A stretch of DNA of 41,879 nucleotides from contig JASKKP010000016.1 in NCBI GenBank assembly GCA_030154105.1, forward strand, positions 1-41,879, written 5' to 3'. Positions 16,082 to 24,723 of the stretch are shown one piece after another (the first letter of the stretch is position 1; each line of letters starts with the position of its first letter). A model generated the notes under the pieces. The model searched no databases and was not told the DNA's origin. It saw only the letters and a program-made list of their open reading frames with translations. This DNA comes from Bacillota bacterium (GTDB taxonomy: Bacteria; Bacillota; DTU030; DUMP01). Position numbers and translations under genes: made by a program.

Positions 16082-18499
16082 GTGTTGCATGTTCGCATTA
16101 GCGGGATGAGCTGCGCCTCCTGCGCCCAGCGCATAGAGAAGGGTTTGAAGCAGGTGGAGGGGGTTAAAGACGCCCGCGTGAACTTCGCCACCGGTCAGGC
16201 CACCATCGAGCTGGAGCCCGGGGGTGCGGGGCTGGATAAAGTGATAAAGAAAGTTCGCGATTTAGGGTACGACGTGGTACTGGACCATGTGGAACTCGGC
16301 CTGGGCGGGATGAGCTGTGCCTCCTGCGCCCAGCGCATTGAAAAGAAGCTGGCTTCGCTACCCGGGGTGGTGCGGGCAGCGGTAAACTTTGCCACAGCTA
16401 AAGCCAGTATCGATTACGACGGAACGAGCCTTACCCCGCAGGACATGATCCGGGCGGTAGCCGACCTCGGCTACCGTGCCTTCCTGGCCAGCGACGAAGC
16501 GGCCAGCGACCGGGAGCAGGCAGAGCGGGAAGCAGAGATTCGCCGCCAGAAGAAGCTTTTTATCTTTGCCGCGGTTCTTTCCCTGCCGCTTCTCCTCTAC
16601 ATGCTGGGCGAGCTGTTTCACTGGATGTGGCTTCCCGAGATCATCTTCAACCGTTACTTCCAGTTTGCCTTGGCGACGCCGGTGCAGTTTGTCGCCGGCT
16701 GGCAGTTCTACCGCGACGCTTACCACACGCTAAAAAGTGGCGGGGCCAATATGTCGGTGCTCATCGCCCTCGGCACTACGGCTGCGTATGCCTACAGCAC
16801 GGCGGTGACCTTCTTCGGGAAGAGCCTAGGCCGTTCAGATGTTTACTTTGAAACGGGGGCCATCATCATTGCTCTCATCATCCTCGGCCGGCTTTTGGAA
16901 GCTATTGCCAAGGGTCGCACTTCTGAAGCCATCAAGAAACTGATGGGGCTGGCACCGAAGACGGCCCGCGTGATACGTGACGGGCGGGAAGTCGACATCC
17001 CGGTGGCCGAAGTCCAGGTGGGCGACATCGTCGTCGTACGCCCTGGCGAGAAGATTCCCGTAGACGGTACCATCATTGAAGGCGCTTCTGCGGTGGACGA
17101 GTCCATGCTTACCGGAGAAAGCCTTCCGGTGGACAAAGGCGTGGGCGATAAGGTAGTCGGTGCCACCCTCAACAAGCACGGCAGTTTCAAATTCCGGGCG
17201 GAAAAGGTGGGCCGGGACACGGTCCTGGCGCAGATCATCCGAGTGGTGGAGGAGGCACAGGGTTCCAAGGCGCCCATCCAGCGCCTCGCGGACATCATCT
17301 CCGGTTACTTTGTGCCGGCGGTGGTCGTCATCGCCGTTATCACCTTCCTCCTTTAGTACTTCCTCCTTGACCCGGGTAATTTCACCCGCGCCCTAATCAA
17401 CTTTACAGCCGTTCTGGTCATCGCCTGCCCCTGCGCCTTGGGCCTGGCTACCCCTACGTCGATTATGGTCGGCACGGGTAAAGGGGCGGAAAACGGAATC
17501 CTCATTAAAGGCGGCGAATACCTGGAGAAGGCGCACAAGCTGCAGGCGATAGTCCTAGACAAGACCGGGACCATCACCCGCGGGGAGCCCCGGCTCACCG
17601 ACGTGGTGCCCCTGAATGGTTTCCCCCGCGAGGAAGTACTTTTCCTGGCCGCCAGCGCCGAGCGCGCGTCAGAACACCCGCTGGGGGCGGCTGTCGTTGC
17701 CGGGGCGGAGGAAGAGGGCTTGACCCTGACGACACCCAGCGACTTTAAGGCCATCCCCGGTCACGGGGTCACCGCCCGCATTGACGGCCGCGAAGTGCGA
17801 ATCGGCAACCGCCGCCTGCTGAGTGAGAACGGGATCGACTTTGCCCAGTTTGAGGAGGAACTCACTCGGCTGGAAAACGAAGGCAAGACGGCCATGCTGG
17901 TGGCGGTGGACGGAAAGCTCGCCGGGATGGTGGCCGTAGCCGATACGGTGAAGGAACATGCGGTAGAGGGTATCGCCGAGCTCAAACGCCTGGGCCTTAA
18001 GGTGTACATGCTTACCGGCGACAACCGGCGTACGGCGAACGCCATCGCGCGCCAGGTGGGGATTGAGGAAGTCTTGGCCGAGGTCCTCCCTGAGGACAAG
18101 GCCCGCAAAGTAGAAGAACTCAAAAGGCAGGGCTTTACGGTTGGTATGGTGGGCGACGGTATCAACGATGCCCCGGCTCTGGCCGTGGCCGACGTGGGCT
18201 TCGCCATCGGTACCGGTACCGACGTGGCCATAGAGGCGGCCGACATTACGCTGATGCGCGGCGACCTGCGCGGCATTGCCGCCGCCATTCAGCTAAGCCG
18301 GGCCACCATGCGCAACATCAAAGAAAACCTCTTCTGGGCTTTGGCGTACAACACCCTCGGTATCCCCGTAGCGGCGGCCGGGCTCCTTTCACCCGTTATT
18401 GCCGGAGCGGCCATGGCCTTCAGCTCTGTATCCGTAGTGACGAATGCCCTTCGCCTGAGGCGCTGGTGCTACAAACCGCTCGCCGGCAAGACGGCCTAA
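16082..18499 (+). pseudogene. copA: Copper-exporting P1B-type ATPase CopA, interrupted by an in-frame TAG
   Basis: The frame from GTG 16082 to 18499 encodes a full-length CopA (805 codon positions). It has two heavy-metal domains, each with [13 protein letters not shown], then TM helices, the TGES actuator motif, the CPC ion site ([12 protein letters not shown]), [13 protein letters not shown] and GDGINDAP. At 17354-17356 a TAG stop interrupts it in the TM segment before CPC (FLL-stop-YFLL). CopA relatives usually have Trp here, so TGG to TAG, one base, explains it. The frame is intact before and after. Options are a sequencing error, a recent null mutation or readthrough. No ribosome site restarts the second half. 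CsoR context and operator support copper efflux. Confidence 0.88.
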
Positions 18500-18587
18500 A
18501 GGAAGAGGTGTAAAGCGCATCTTAGGATGAAGGGATGCGCTATGGGGAAAAGCTAACCCAGACAAAACATGAAGCGAGGGACCGTTC

Positions 18588-18845
18588 ATGATGATGTGGC
18601 CTTACTGGTATGGCGGCGGCTGGGGTGTTTGGGGCTGGGTGCTGATGCTGCTTTATGCGGTCTTCTGGGTTGGGATCATCGTTTTGGCCGTATACCTAAT
18701 AGCCCGGGCTTTGGGCCGCGCCGGCCTGGGAGCCGGCACCGGGCGGGCCGAGACGCCGCTGGAAATCCTGAAACGCCGCTACGCTGCCGGCGAAATATCC
18801 AGTGAGGATTACCAGCGGATGAAAGAGGAGCTAAACCGGGACTGA
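18588..18845 (+). CDS. SHOCT-domain small membrane protein
   Basis: An 85-residue protein. It begins with a Trp/Gly/Tyr-rich segment (MMMWPYWYGGGWGVWGW), has one hydrophobic helix at about residues 18-42, and ends in a SHOCT domain (PLEILKRRYAAGEISSEDYQ, then MKEELNR). SHOCT proteins of this layout often accompany copper or heavy-metal genes. Three consecutive ATG codons follow GAGGGA; the first, 18588, is used. It follows copA by 88 bp and ends in a terminator, so it may share the copA transcript. Confidence 0.87.
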   Translation: MMMWPYWYGGGWGVWGWVLMLLYAVFWVGIIVLAVYLIARALGRAGLGAGTGRAETPLEILKRRYAAGEISSEDYQRMKEELNRD

Positions 18846-18849
18846 AACG

Positions 18850-18876
18850 CCGGGACCGTAAGGTCCCGGTTTTCTT
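18850..18876 (+). terminator. Terminator of the copper locus
   Basis: CCGGGACC (18850-18857), loop GTAA, GGTCCCGG (18862-18869), then TTTTCTT. Confidence 0.88.
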
Positions 18877-18905
18877 ACTTGTGGCGGCCAGCCAAGGGGA
18901 GTAGA

Positions 18906-19841
18906 ATGGAAGAAAAAAGGGGAGGGATACGGCGCGGGATGGGCAGGAGGCGAGTGCTGCGCGTAAGTAGGCACAAATTCCCCAAGCTGGTACTCGACCC
19001 CGAAGTGGTGAAGGAGCTGTGCCTTAGGGCAGTAAGCCGGTTGCCGGCGGATGTGCGCCGGGCACTGGAGGCGGCGCGGGAACGTGAGGAAGACCCGGTG
19101 GCCAAAAGGACGCTTAGACTTATCCTGGAGAACGCGCGCCTGGCCGCGGAACGCGGCCGACCCCTATGCCAGGACACGGGCGTGGCGGTAGTTTTTGTGG
19201 AGCTGGGGCAGGAAGTACGCCTGGTGGGCGATCTGGAGGCGGCCGTAAACGAAGGGGTCCGCCGCGCTTACGTAGGCGGGTACCTTCGCCGCTCGGTGGT
19301 GGCCGATCCTTTGCTGCGCGAGAACACGGGGGACAATACTCCGGCAGTATTGCATGTGGAGCTCAGACCCGGAGATGAGGTAAAGATTACCGTAGTGCCC
19401 AAAGGGATCGGCAGCGAAAACATGAGCCGCCTGGCCATGCTGAAGCCGGCCGATGGGCGGACGGGCGTCATCAACTTTGTGCTGGAGACCGTGGCCAGGG
19501 CCGGCCCCAACGCTTGCCCGCCGCTGGTGGTCGGCGTGGGAGTCGGCGGCACCATGGAGCGCGCCGCCTATCTGGCCAAGAAGGCCCTTTTGCGGCGGCT
19601 GGACGAACCCAATCCTAGACCACACCTGCGCGAGCTGGAGGAGGAACTATTCGAGCGCGTGAATGAACTTGGCATCGGTCCGGAGGGGTTGGGCGGGCGG
19701 ACTACTGCCTTGGCCGTTTTGGTGGAGGCCTTCCCGACGCACATTGGGGGCCTTCCGGTGGCCGTAAATCTTGGGTGCCACGCCGCACGGCATGCCACGG
19801 CCGTCTGGCGGCCGGGCCGGGGCTGGGAGGTGCAAGCATGA
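18906..19841 (+). CDS. Class I fumarate hydratase, alpha subunit
   Basis: About 311 residues, homologous to the N-terminal half of iron-sulfur fumarases (FumA) and to TtdA. The three cluster cysteines are visible: LCQDTG (about residue 88), NACPP, and NLGCHAARHATA near the C-terminus. GTMERAAYLAKKALLR and the GSENMSRLAML segment are typical. ATG 18906 has AAGGGGAG 4 bases upstream; the ATG at 18939 is an alternative. Its stop overlaps the beta-subunit start (ATGA). Fumarate versus L-tartrate cannot be settled by eye; the isolated pair with no tartrate genes favours fumarase. Confidence 0.92.
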   Translation: MEEKRGGIRRGMGRRRVLRVSRHKFPKLVLDPEVVKELCLRAVSRLPADVRRALEAAREREEDPVAKRTLRLILENARLAAERGRPLCQDTGVAVVFVELGQEVRLVGDLEAAVNEGVRRAYVGGYLRRSVVADPLLRENTGDNTPAVLHVELRPGDEVKITVVPKGIGSENMSRLAMLKPADGRTGVINFVLETVARAGPNACPPLVVGVGVGGTMERAAYLAKKALLRRLDEPNPRPHLRELEEELFERVNELGIGPEGLGGRTTALAVLVEAFPTHIGGLPVAVNLGCHAARHATAVWRPGRGWEVQA

Positions 19842-20350
19842 AGGTGCTCAGAGCTCCCCTTACCGACGAAGACATACGGGCGGTGGCCGAGGGGGAGGAG
19901 GTGCTTATTTCCGGCGTCATGTACACCGCCCGTGACGCGGCCCACCGGCGCCTGGCCGAAGCCGCGGCCCGGGGTGAGGACTGGCCGGTGGACCTTAAAG
20001 GCCAAATTCTGTACTATACGGGGCCCTGCCCGGCTGCTCCCGGCGAGGTGATCGGTCCGGCGGGGCCGACCACCAGCGGGCGCATGGATCCCTACACGCC
20101 GCTTCTTCTTTCGCGGGGGCTTAAGGCGATGGTGGGGAAGGGCCGGCGGAGTAAAGAAGTGCTGGCGGCCATGGAAAAATACGGCGCTCTCTACCTGGTT
20201 ACCTACGGCGGTCTCGGGGTGCTCCTGGCCGATCGCATCAAGCGGGCCGAAGTGGTGGCCTATCCGGACCTGGGACCGGAGGCCATCTTCCGGCTGGAAG
20301 TGGAACACTTTCCCGCCATCCGGCCGACCGCTTCCTACTTGCAACGATGA
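19838..20350 (+). CDS. Class I fumarate hydratase, beta subunit
   Basis: About 170 residues, matching the C-terminal half of FumA and TtdB: GEEVLISGVMYTARDAAHRR at the start, GQILYYTGPCPAAPGEVIGP, then GPTTSGRMDPYTPLLLSRGL, and EKYGALYLVTYGGLGVLLAD. ATG 19838 overlaps the alpha stop by four bases, so the two subunits are translationally coupled. Together they interconvert fumarate and malate using a 4Fe-4S cluster held by the alpha subunit. Confidence 0.93.
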   Translation: MKVLRAPLTDEDIRAVAEGEEVLISGVMYTARDAAHRRLAEAAARGEDWPVDLKGQILYYTGPCPAAPGEVIGPAGPTTSGRMDPYTPLLLSRGLKAMVGKGRRSKEVLAAMEKYGALYLVTYGGLGVLLADRIKRAEVVAYPDLGPEAIFRLEVEHFPAIRPTASYLQR

Positions 20351-20490
20351 CCCCCGCTCCCTCGTCTTTAAAAAATGGGCCAAATAAAGGACAGGGGGAA
20401 GAAGGAGGCGCTCCTTAGTCGTAGAATAATAAGGGCAGAGTGCGAAACTCGGCCGTATCCGCGGCCGAAAAGCGAAGGAGGGTTTTGGCC

Positions 20491-20676
20491 GTGCCGATCG
20501 TTCAGATTGACCTTCTTGAAGGACGGACCGTTGAGCAGAAGCGGCAGCTGGTGGCCAAGGTGACGGAGGCCATCACCGAAAGCTTGGGTGTCCCGGCCGA
20601 TGCGGTGCGCATCATTCTGCGGGACATGGAACGGCACAATTTCGCCCACGGCGGCAAACTTTACTGCGATAAGTAA
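20491..20676 (+). CDS. 4-oxalocrotonate tautomerase family protein
   Basis: A 61-residue tautomerase-superfamily monomer. After removal of the initiator Met the chain begins with Pro (MPIVQIDLLEGRTVEQKRQL), the catalytic base of the family; Arg residues in VRIILRDMER match the substrate-binding area. GTG 20491 follows GAAGGAGGG; the longer in-frame ATG at 20440 would bury the Pro and is rejected. Its physiological substrate is unknown; no aromatic meta-cleavage genes are nearby. Confidence 0.92.
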   Translation: MPIVQIDLLEGRTVEQKRQLVAKVTEAITESLGVPADAVRIILRDMERHNFAHGGKLYCDK

Positions 20677-20677
20677 G

Positions 20678-20950
20678 ATGCACCTACCCCGCGGTTTAAC
20701 TACCCTCGACAAATTCTTCCTTCTACCCGTCGGCCTTATCCTCATGGGAACGGCCGCTTGGAACTGGGCGCACGGATTGCACGACGCTTTTACCCTTGTC
20801 TGGTTCTTGATTGGTTTCAACAACCTGCTCCTTCTTGGCCAGAAAGCCTGGCCGCGCTACCACCGCCTCTTTACGGTGGTCGTGCCGGTGAGCGGTTTTG
20901 CCCTCATCCTGGCCTCGGCCTATTTGCTGCTCACTTCGCTCCCGAGATAA
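20678..20950 (+). CDS. Small three-helix membrane protein of unknown function
   Basis: About 90 residues with three hydrophobic segments: LDKFFLLPVGLILMGTAA, FTLVWFLIGFNNLLLLG and FTVVVPVSGFALILASAYLL. I do not recognise a family. ATG 20678 starts one base after the tautomerase stop and has only a weak ribosome site, so translational coupling is likely. A sigma-E-like promoter for the next genes follows immediately. Confidence 0.6.
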   Translation: MHLPRGLTTLDKFFLLPVGLILMGTAAWNWAHGLHDAFTLVWFLIGFNNLLLLGQKAWPRYHRLFTVVVPVSGFALILASAYLLLTSLPR

Positions 20951-20985
20951 CAGGCAGCCGTCAAAAGTTACTTTTTCCCGGCCTC

Positions 20986-21014
20986 TCATATTCCGGAGCA
21001 TCCGGCCATATAAT
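20986..21014 (+). promoter_or_regulatory. Sigma-E-like (mother-cell) promoter of the spoIVF pair
   Basis: TCATATT (20986-20992), 14 bases, then CATATAAT (21007-21014), about 30 bases before the spoIVFA-like start. This is close to the sigma-E pattern with an ATATT-type -35 and a CATACAAT-type -10. The spoIVF operon is under sigma-E in Bacillus subtilis. The inner TATAAT could also serve sigma-A. Confidence 0.6.
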
Positions 21015-21045
21015 TTAGGGACAAAGCTCCGGGGAGGGGAAGGCC

Positions 21046-21858
21046 GTGGGATTTGGCTACCGCTGGCACAGCCTTGGGCGGCGGGTGGCAGCGCGATTAG
21101 GGGACTCGGTTTTCGTCCGCCAGCTTGTGGTGGCCGCCGCTTTCTACTTTGCCGTATGGGGATTGGTGCAGGTAGACCTGCCCTTTACCAACGGCCTTGT
21201 GCGCCTGATTCACTGGTCGGTGGCCGAATACCAGCCCAAGATCGACTGGGAGAAGCTGAGCGGCGCGTTAAGCAGCGGGAATTGGCGGCTGCCGGCCCTC
21301 CCGGCCCTTAAAGGCGGGACCGCTCCGCCTCCGACCGAGTCCCTGAGCGGCTTTGTTTTTCCTGTGGATGGCGGCAAGGTTGTTTCGCGTTACGGCTGGC
21401 GCATTCACCCCGTGTACGGGGATAAGCGCTTTCATCAAGGGATTGACATCGCCGCACCTCAAGGTACGCCGGTTAAAGCCGTCTACGGCGGGTACGTCAG
21501 CCGGGTGGGAAATGACGAGCTTCTCGGCCACGTGGTGGAAATAAACCACGGCAACGGCTTCAGCAGCCTTTACGGCCACCTGGGGGAAGTACTGGTGAAA
21601 GAGCGGCAGGTGGTACGTACCGGAGAGGTGATCGCCGAAGTGGGGACTACCGGTATTACCAACGGGCCGCACCTACACCTGGAGATCAAGGAACGAGGAG
21701 TGAACGTGGACCCGGCCATCCGCTTAGGCGTCGTGGAAGAACCGGCTGCTCCAGTTCTCGGCCCCGCCAAAGATGAGCCTGCACCCGGGCCGGCCGATAA
21801 GGCAGCGCCCGGTCCCACGGTGAGAAACCTGAAGGGCGCTAAGGGGGCAGGAGGTTGA
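21046..21858 (+). CDS. spoIVFA: SpoIVFA-like M23 metallopeptidase-domain protein
   Basis: A 270-residue protein with one TM helix at about 26-42 and a LytM/M23 domain at about 103-222. All zinc-site residues are visible: H130 and D134 in RFHQGIDIA, plus YGHL (H178) and HLHLE (H209, H211). In Bacillus SpoIVFA regulates the SpoIVFB protease and its M23 domain is degenerate, so the intact site here is notable. The C-terminal tail is Pro/Ala/Gly-rich. GTG 21046 follows GGGGAGGGG. It overlaps spoIVFB, which decides the name; a free peptidoglycan hydrolase of the SpoIIQ type is the alternative. Confidence 0.85.
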   Translation: MGFGYRWHSLGRRVAARLGDSVFVRQLVVAAAFYFAVWGLVQVDLPFTNGLVRLIHWSVAEYQPKIDWEKLSGALSSGNWRLPALPALKGGTAPPPTESLSGFVFPVDGGKVVSRYGWRIHPVYGDKRFHQGIDIAAPQGTPVKAVYGGYVSRVGNDELLGHVVEINHGNGFSSLYGHLGEVLVKERQVVRTGEVIAEVGTTGITNGPHLHLEIKERGVNVDPAIRLGVVEEPAAPVLGPAKDEPAPGPADKAAPGPTVRNLKGAKGAGG

Positions 21859-22745
21859 GGATTGGGCGGTTTGCCGGCGTCCGGGTAACCTTAAACAATT
21901 ATTTCCTTTTGGTACTTCTGGCGTATGCCTGGTGGGGGCTCTTCCCGGAGGCGCTGGCGGTGTTCGGCGCCGCGCTGCTACATGAAGTGGCGCACATGGT
22001 GGCGGCCCGCGCCTACGGCCTTACCGTGCGGGAGCTTGAGCTTCTTCCTTTCGGCGGCGTGGCGCGGATTGAAGACCTGGACCTGGTGAGCCTTGAGCCG
22101 GAGGTTGAAACGGCGGTCGCCCTGGCCGGGCCGCTTCAGAACGTGGTTTTGGCCGGGGCGGCCCGGCTGCTGGCCGGCTACGAAATTTGGGATGCCTCCC
22201 AGGCCGCTATTTTCTGGCGGGCCAATTTGGGGCTGGCCCTCTTCAACTTGCTCCCGGGCCTGCCTTTAGACGGGGGGCGTGTGCTGCGCGCTTACCTCAG
22301 CTGCCGCCTGCCTTGGCGTCAGGCCACGGAGGTCAGCGCAGGCGTCGGCCAAGCCGTAGGGGGGGCCCTTGTTTTTTTGGGCGCCGTTCTATATCGCCAG
22401 GGACTTCCTGCTTTAACTACAGCCCTCTTAGGCGCCTTCCTGTTGGCTGCCGCCTCCGGAGAGCGGCGCTGGGCCGGGCTTACACTCCTGCGCTACCTGG
22501 CCCATAAACAGACCGAGCTTGGGCGGGGAGAAGTGCTCACCGGCCGGCTTCTGGTGGCCGGTGCCGACACGCGCCTTAAAGACGTGATGCGCGAATTCGG
22601 CACCCGGCGCTACCACCTCATCTGGGTGGTGAATAGGGAGCGCAACCTGGCCGGTGTTCTCGGCGAAGACGAATTCATTACCGCGCTCTTTGGCCTCGGC
22701 CCCGGTGCTACATTGGGCGAGGCACTGGCGCGGCGCAAACCGTAA
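21855..22745 (+). CDS. spoIVFB: SpoIVFB-type M50 site-2 intramembrane metalloprotease
   Basis: A 296-residue protein. The zinc motif HEVAH (43-47) in a TM helix and the second-ligand motif NLLPGLPLDGGRV (D139) are intact, as is the family strand ELELLPFGGVARIE. The C-terminal part (about 225-296) looks like a CBS domain, which binds ATP in SpoIVFB. It processes pro-sigma-K in the mother cell of B. subtilis. TTG 21855 overlaps the previous TGA; GGAGG directly abuts it, so initiation may depend on coupling. MRIGRFAGV matches the usual N-terminus. A terminator follows. Confidence 0.92.
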   Translation: MRIGRFAGVRVTLNNYFLLVLLAYAWWGLFPEALAVFGAALLHEVAHMVAARAYGLTVRELELLPFGGVARIEDLDLVSLEPEVETAVALAGPLQNVVLAGAARLLAGYEIWDASQAAIFWRANLGLALFNLLPGLPLDGGRVLRAYLSCRLPWRQATEVSAGVGQAVGGALVFLGAVLYRQGLPALTTALLGAFLLAAASGERRWAGLTLLRYLAHKQTELGRGEVLTGRLLVAGADTRLKDVMREFGTRRYHLIWVVNRERNLAGVLGEDEFITALFGLGPGATLGEALARRKP

Positions 22746-22777
22746 AGAGGATTTTATGCGGTGCGTGGAGAAGTTTA

Positions 22778-22817
22778 CCGGGCGGGAACGCCGAGTATGT
22801 TTCCCGCCCGGGTTTTA
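22778..22817 (+). terminator. spoIVFB terminator
   Basis: CCGGGCGGGAA (22778-22788) pairs perfectly with TTCCCGCCCGG (22801-22811), followed by GTTTTAT. Confidence 0.88.
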
Positions 22818-22872
22818 TCATACTAAGCGCAGGCTCCGGCCCATTTTTCCGGCCGGACAAGGAGATGAAGCT

Positions 22873-24723
22873 ATGGCCGACTTACAGGAGACCCTGGAGC
22901 GCATCCTCCCTCGGGTGGAGAAACCTGCCCGGTATTGGGGCGGCGAGTGGAACGAAGTAAAGAAGGACTGGAACGAGATCCCCGTACGGATGGTCCTCGC
23001 CTTCCCGGACATCTACGAGGTTGGGATGTCGCACCTCGGTTCCAAAATACTCTACCACGTGGTCAACGCGCGCCCCGATGCCCTTTTGGAACGCGTCTAC
23101 GCCCCTTGGGTGGATATGGAAAGAGAACTGAGGGCGGCTGGGCTGCCGCTTTTTAGCCTCGAGACAAAGACGCCTCTAGCCCGATTCGACCTGGTGGGCT
23201 TTACCCTGCAGTATGAGCTGACCTACACCAATATCCTCAACATTTTGGACTTGGGCGGCATTCCGCTCAAGGCGGCCGATCGGCAGGAAGGAGATCCTTT
23301 CGTGCTGGCGGGCGGCCCTTGCGCCTTCAACCCGGAGCCCCTGGCGCCCTTCTTGGATTTCGTGGTGTTAGGGGAGGGCGAGGAAGTGCTGGGCGAGATC
23401 CTGGACCTCTTCCGCGATTGGAAGGAACAGGGAGGGACCCGCCGTGAGTTCCTGGAAGCCGTGGCCGCCGTGCCGGGGGTATACGTTCCTGCCTTCTACG
23501 ACGTTAAGTACCATCCGGACGGCTCCGTAGCCGTGGTCGAGCCGAACCGCCCGGGGGTTGCGGAGCGGGTGAAGAAAAGGGTGGTGCACGACCTTAACCG
23601 GGCGAGCTTTCCTGAAAGCCCCGTGGTGCCCTTTCTCGATGTGGTTCACGACCGGGCAATGCTGGAACTCTTCCGCGGCTGCGCCCGCGGCTGCCGCTTC
23701 TGCCAGGCGGGCATGATCTACCGCCCGGTGAGGGAAAAAGATCAGGAGACCCTGCTCAGGCAGGCGGAAAAGCTCCTTAAAAGCACCGGCTATGGGGAGA
23801 TTTCCCTCGCCTCCCTTTCCAGCCTGGACTACTCCCACATCGCAGAGCTCATCGACGCCTTGGTCGACCAGTATGGTTCACAGGGGATACGTGTCTCCCT
23901 CCCTTCGCTAAGGGCGGATAGCTTTGCCGTGGAGCAGGCCCGCAAAATCCACGAAGTGCGCCGTTCCAGCATTACCTTTGCCCCCGAAGCCGGTACCCAG
24001 CGCCTCCGGGATGTCATCAACAAGAACGTTACCGAGCCCGAGCTGCTGGCGGCCGTGCAGGCGGCGGCCGAGGCAGGCTGGAACGCCTTCAAGTTGTATT
24101 TTATGATCGGCCTTCCTACAGAGACGGACGAAGACGTGCTGGGCATTGCCGAGTTGGCCAGGAAGGTGGCGAACCTGAAGCCGAAAGAGGGGCGCATTAC
24201 GCGGGTTACGGTTTCCACCTCCAACTTTGTTCCCAAGCCGCACACGCCTTTCCAGTGGGAAGGTCAGGTGAAACGGGAGGAGCTTCGGCGCCGGCAACTC
24301 CTCCTGCACGACCGGCTTAAGGGCAGGCGCCTGGAGCACCGCTGGCACGAACCGGAGCAGAGCTTTCTCGAGGCCGTTTTTTCCAAGGGCGACAGGCGGG
24401 TCGCGGACGCCCTCGAGCGGGCCTGGCGTCTGGGCTGCCGGTTGGACGGCTGGAGCGAGGAATTTCGCTTCGATGTCTGGGAGCAGGCCTTCCGGGAGAC
24501 CGGGATCGATCCGGCCTTCTACGCCAACCGGGAAATTCCGGAAGATGAAGTTCTCCCTTGGGATCATCTCGATCCGGGCGTTTCCAAGGAATTCCTCCGG
24601 GCGGAGCGGGCAAGGGCGCGGCGGGGCGAGAGGACGCCGGACTGCAGCCGCGAACGCTGCAGCGCCTGCGGTGTGTGCCCAGCCCTCGACATTCCCATCC
24701 GGCGGCGGGGTGAGGCCAGGTGA
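22873..24723 (+). CDS. Radical SAM protein of the TIGR03960 type
   Basis: A protein of about 616 residues. The N-terminal ~230 residues form a B12-binding-like domain (VGMSHLGSKILYHVVNARPD, GFTLQYELTYTNILNIL). The radical SAM cluster motif CARGCRFC has Cys at about 270, 274 and 277. The C-terminus has a cysteine patch (CSRERCSACGVC). The gene overlaps the DUF2344 gene by 4 bases, the usual partner. ATG 22873 follows AAGGAG by 8 bases; a longer frame would cross the terminator. The family function is not established to my knowledge; conserved linkage to rng and rplU suggests an RNA or ribosome modification, which is inference. Confidence 0.93.
   Translation: MADLQETLERILPRVEKPARYWGGEWNEVKKDWNEIPVRMVLAFPDIYEVGMSHLGSKILYHVVNARPDALLERVYAPWVDMERELRAAGLPLFSLETKTPLARFDLVGFTLQYELTYTNILNILDLGGIPLKAADRQEGDPFVLAGGPCAFNPEPLAPFLDFVVLGEGEEVLGEILDLFRDWKEQGGTRREFLEAVAAVPGVYVPAFYDVKYHPDGSVAVVEPNRPGVAERVKKRVVHDLNRASFPESPVVPFLDVVHDRAMLELFRGCARGCRFCQAGMIYRPVREKDQETLLRQAEKLLKSTGYGEISLASLSSLDYSHIAELIDALVDQYGSQGIRVSLPSLRADSFAVEQARKIHEVRRSSITFAPEAGTQRLRDVINKNVTEPELLAAVQAAAEAGWNAFKLYFMIGLPTETDEDVLGIAELARKVANLKPKEGRITRVTVSTSNFVPKPHTPFQWEGQVKREELRRRQLLLHDRLKGRRLEHRWHEPEQSFLEAVFSKGDRRVADALERAWRLGCRLDGWSEEFRFDVWEQAFRETGIDPAFYANREIPEDEVLPWDHLDPGVSKEFLRAERARARRGERTPDCSRERCSACGVCPALDIPIRRRGEAR

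Noticed and set aside
17354-17356. Pyrrolysine encoded by the copA TAG
   Set aside because: TAG is a frequent ordinary stop in this window, and CopA has no known Pyl residue; no Pyl machinery is seen here.
16082-18499. Two separate genes in place of one broken copA
   Set aside because: Both parts share one frame with no missing residues, and no ribosome site or start precedes the second part near the TAG.
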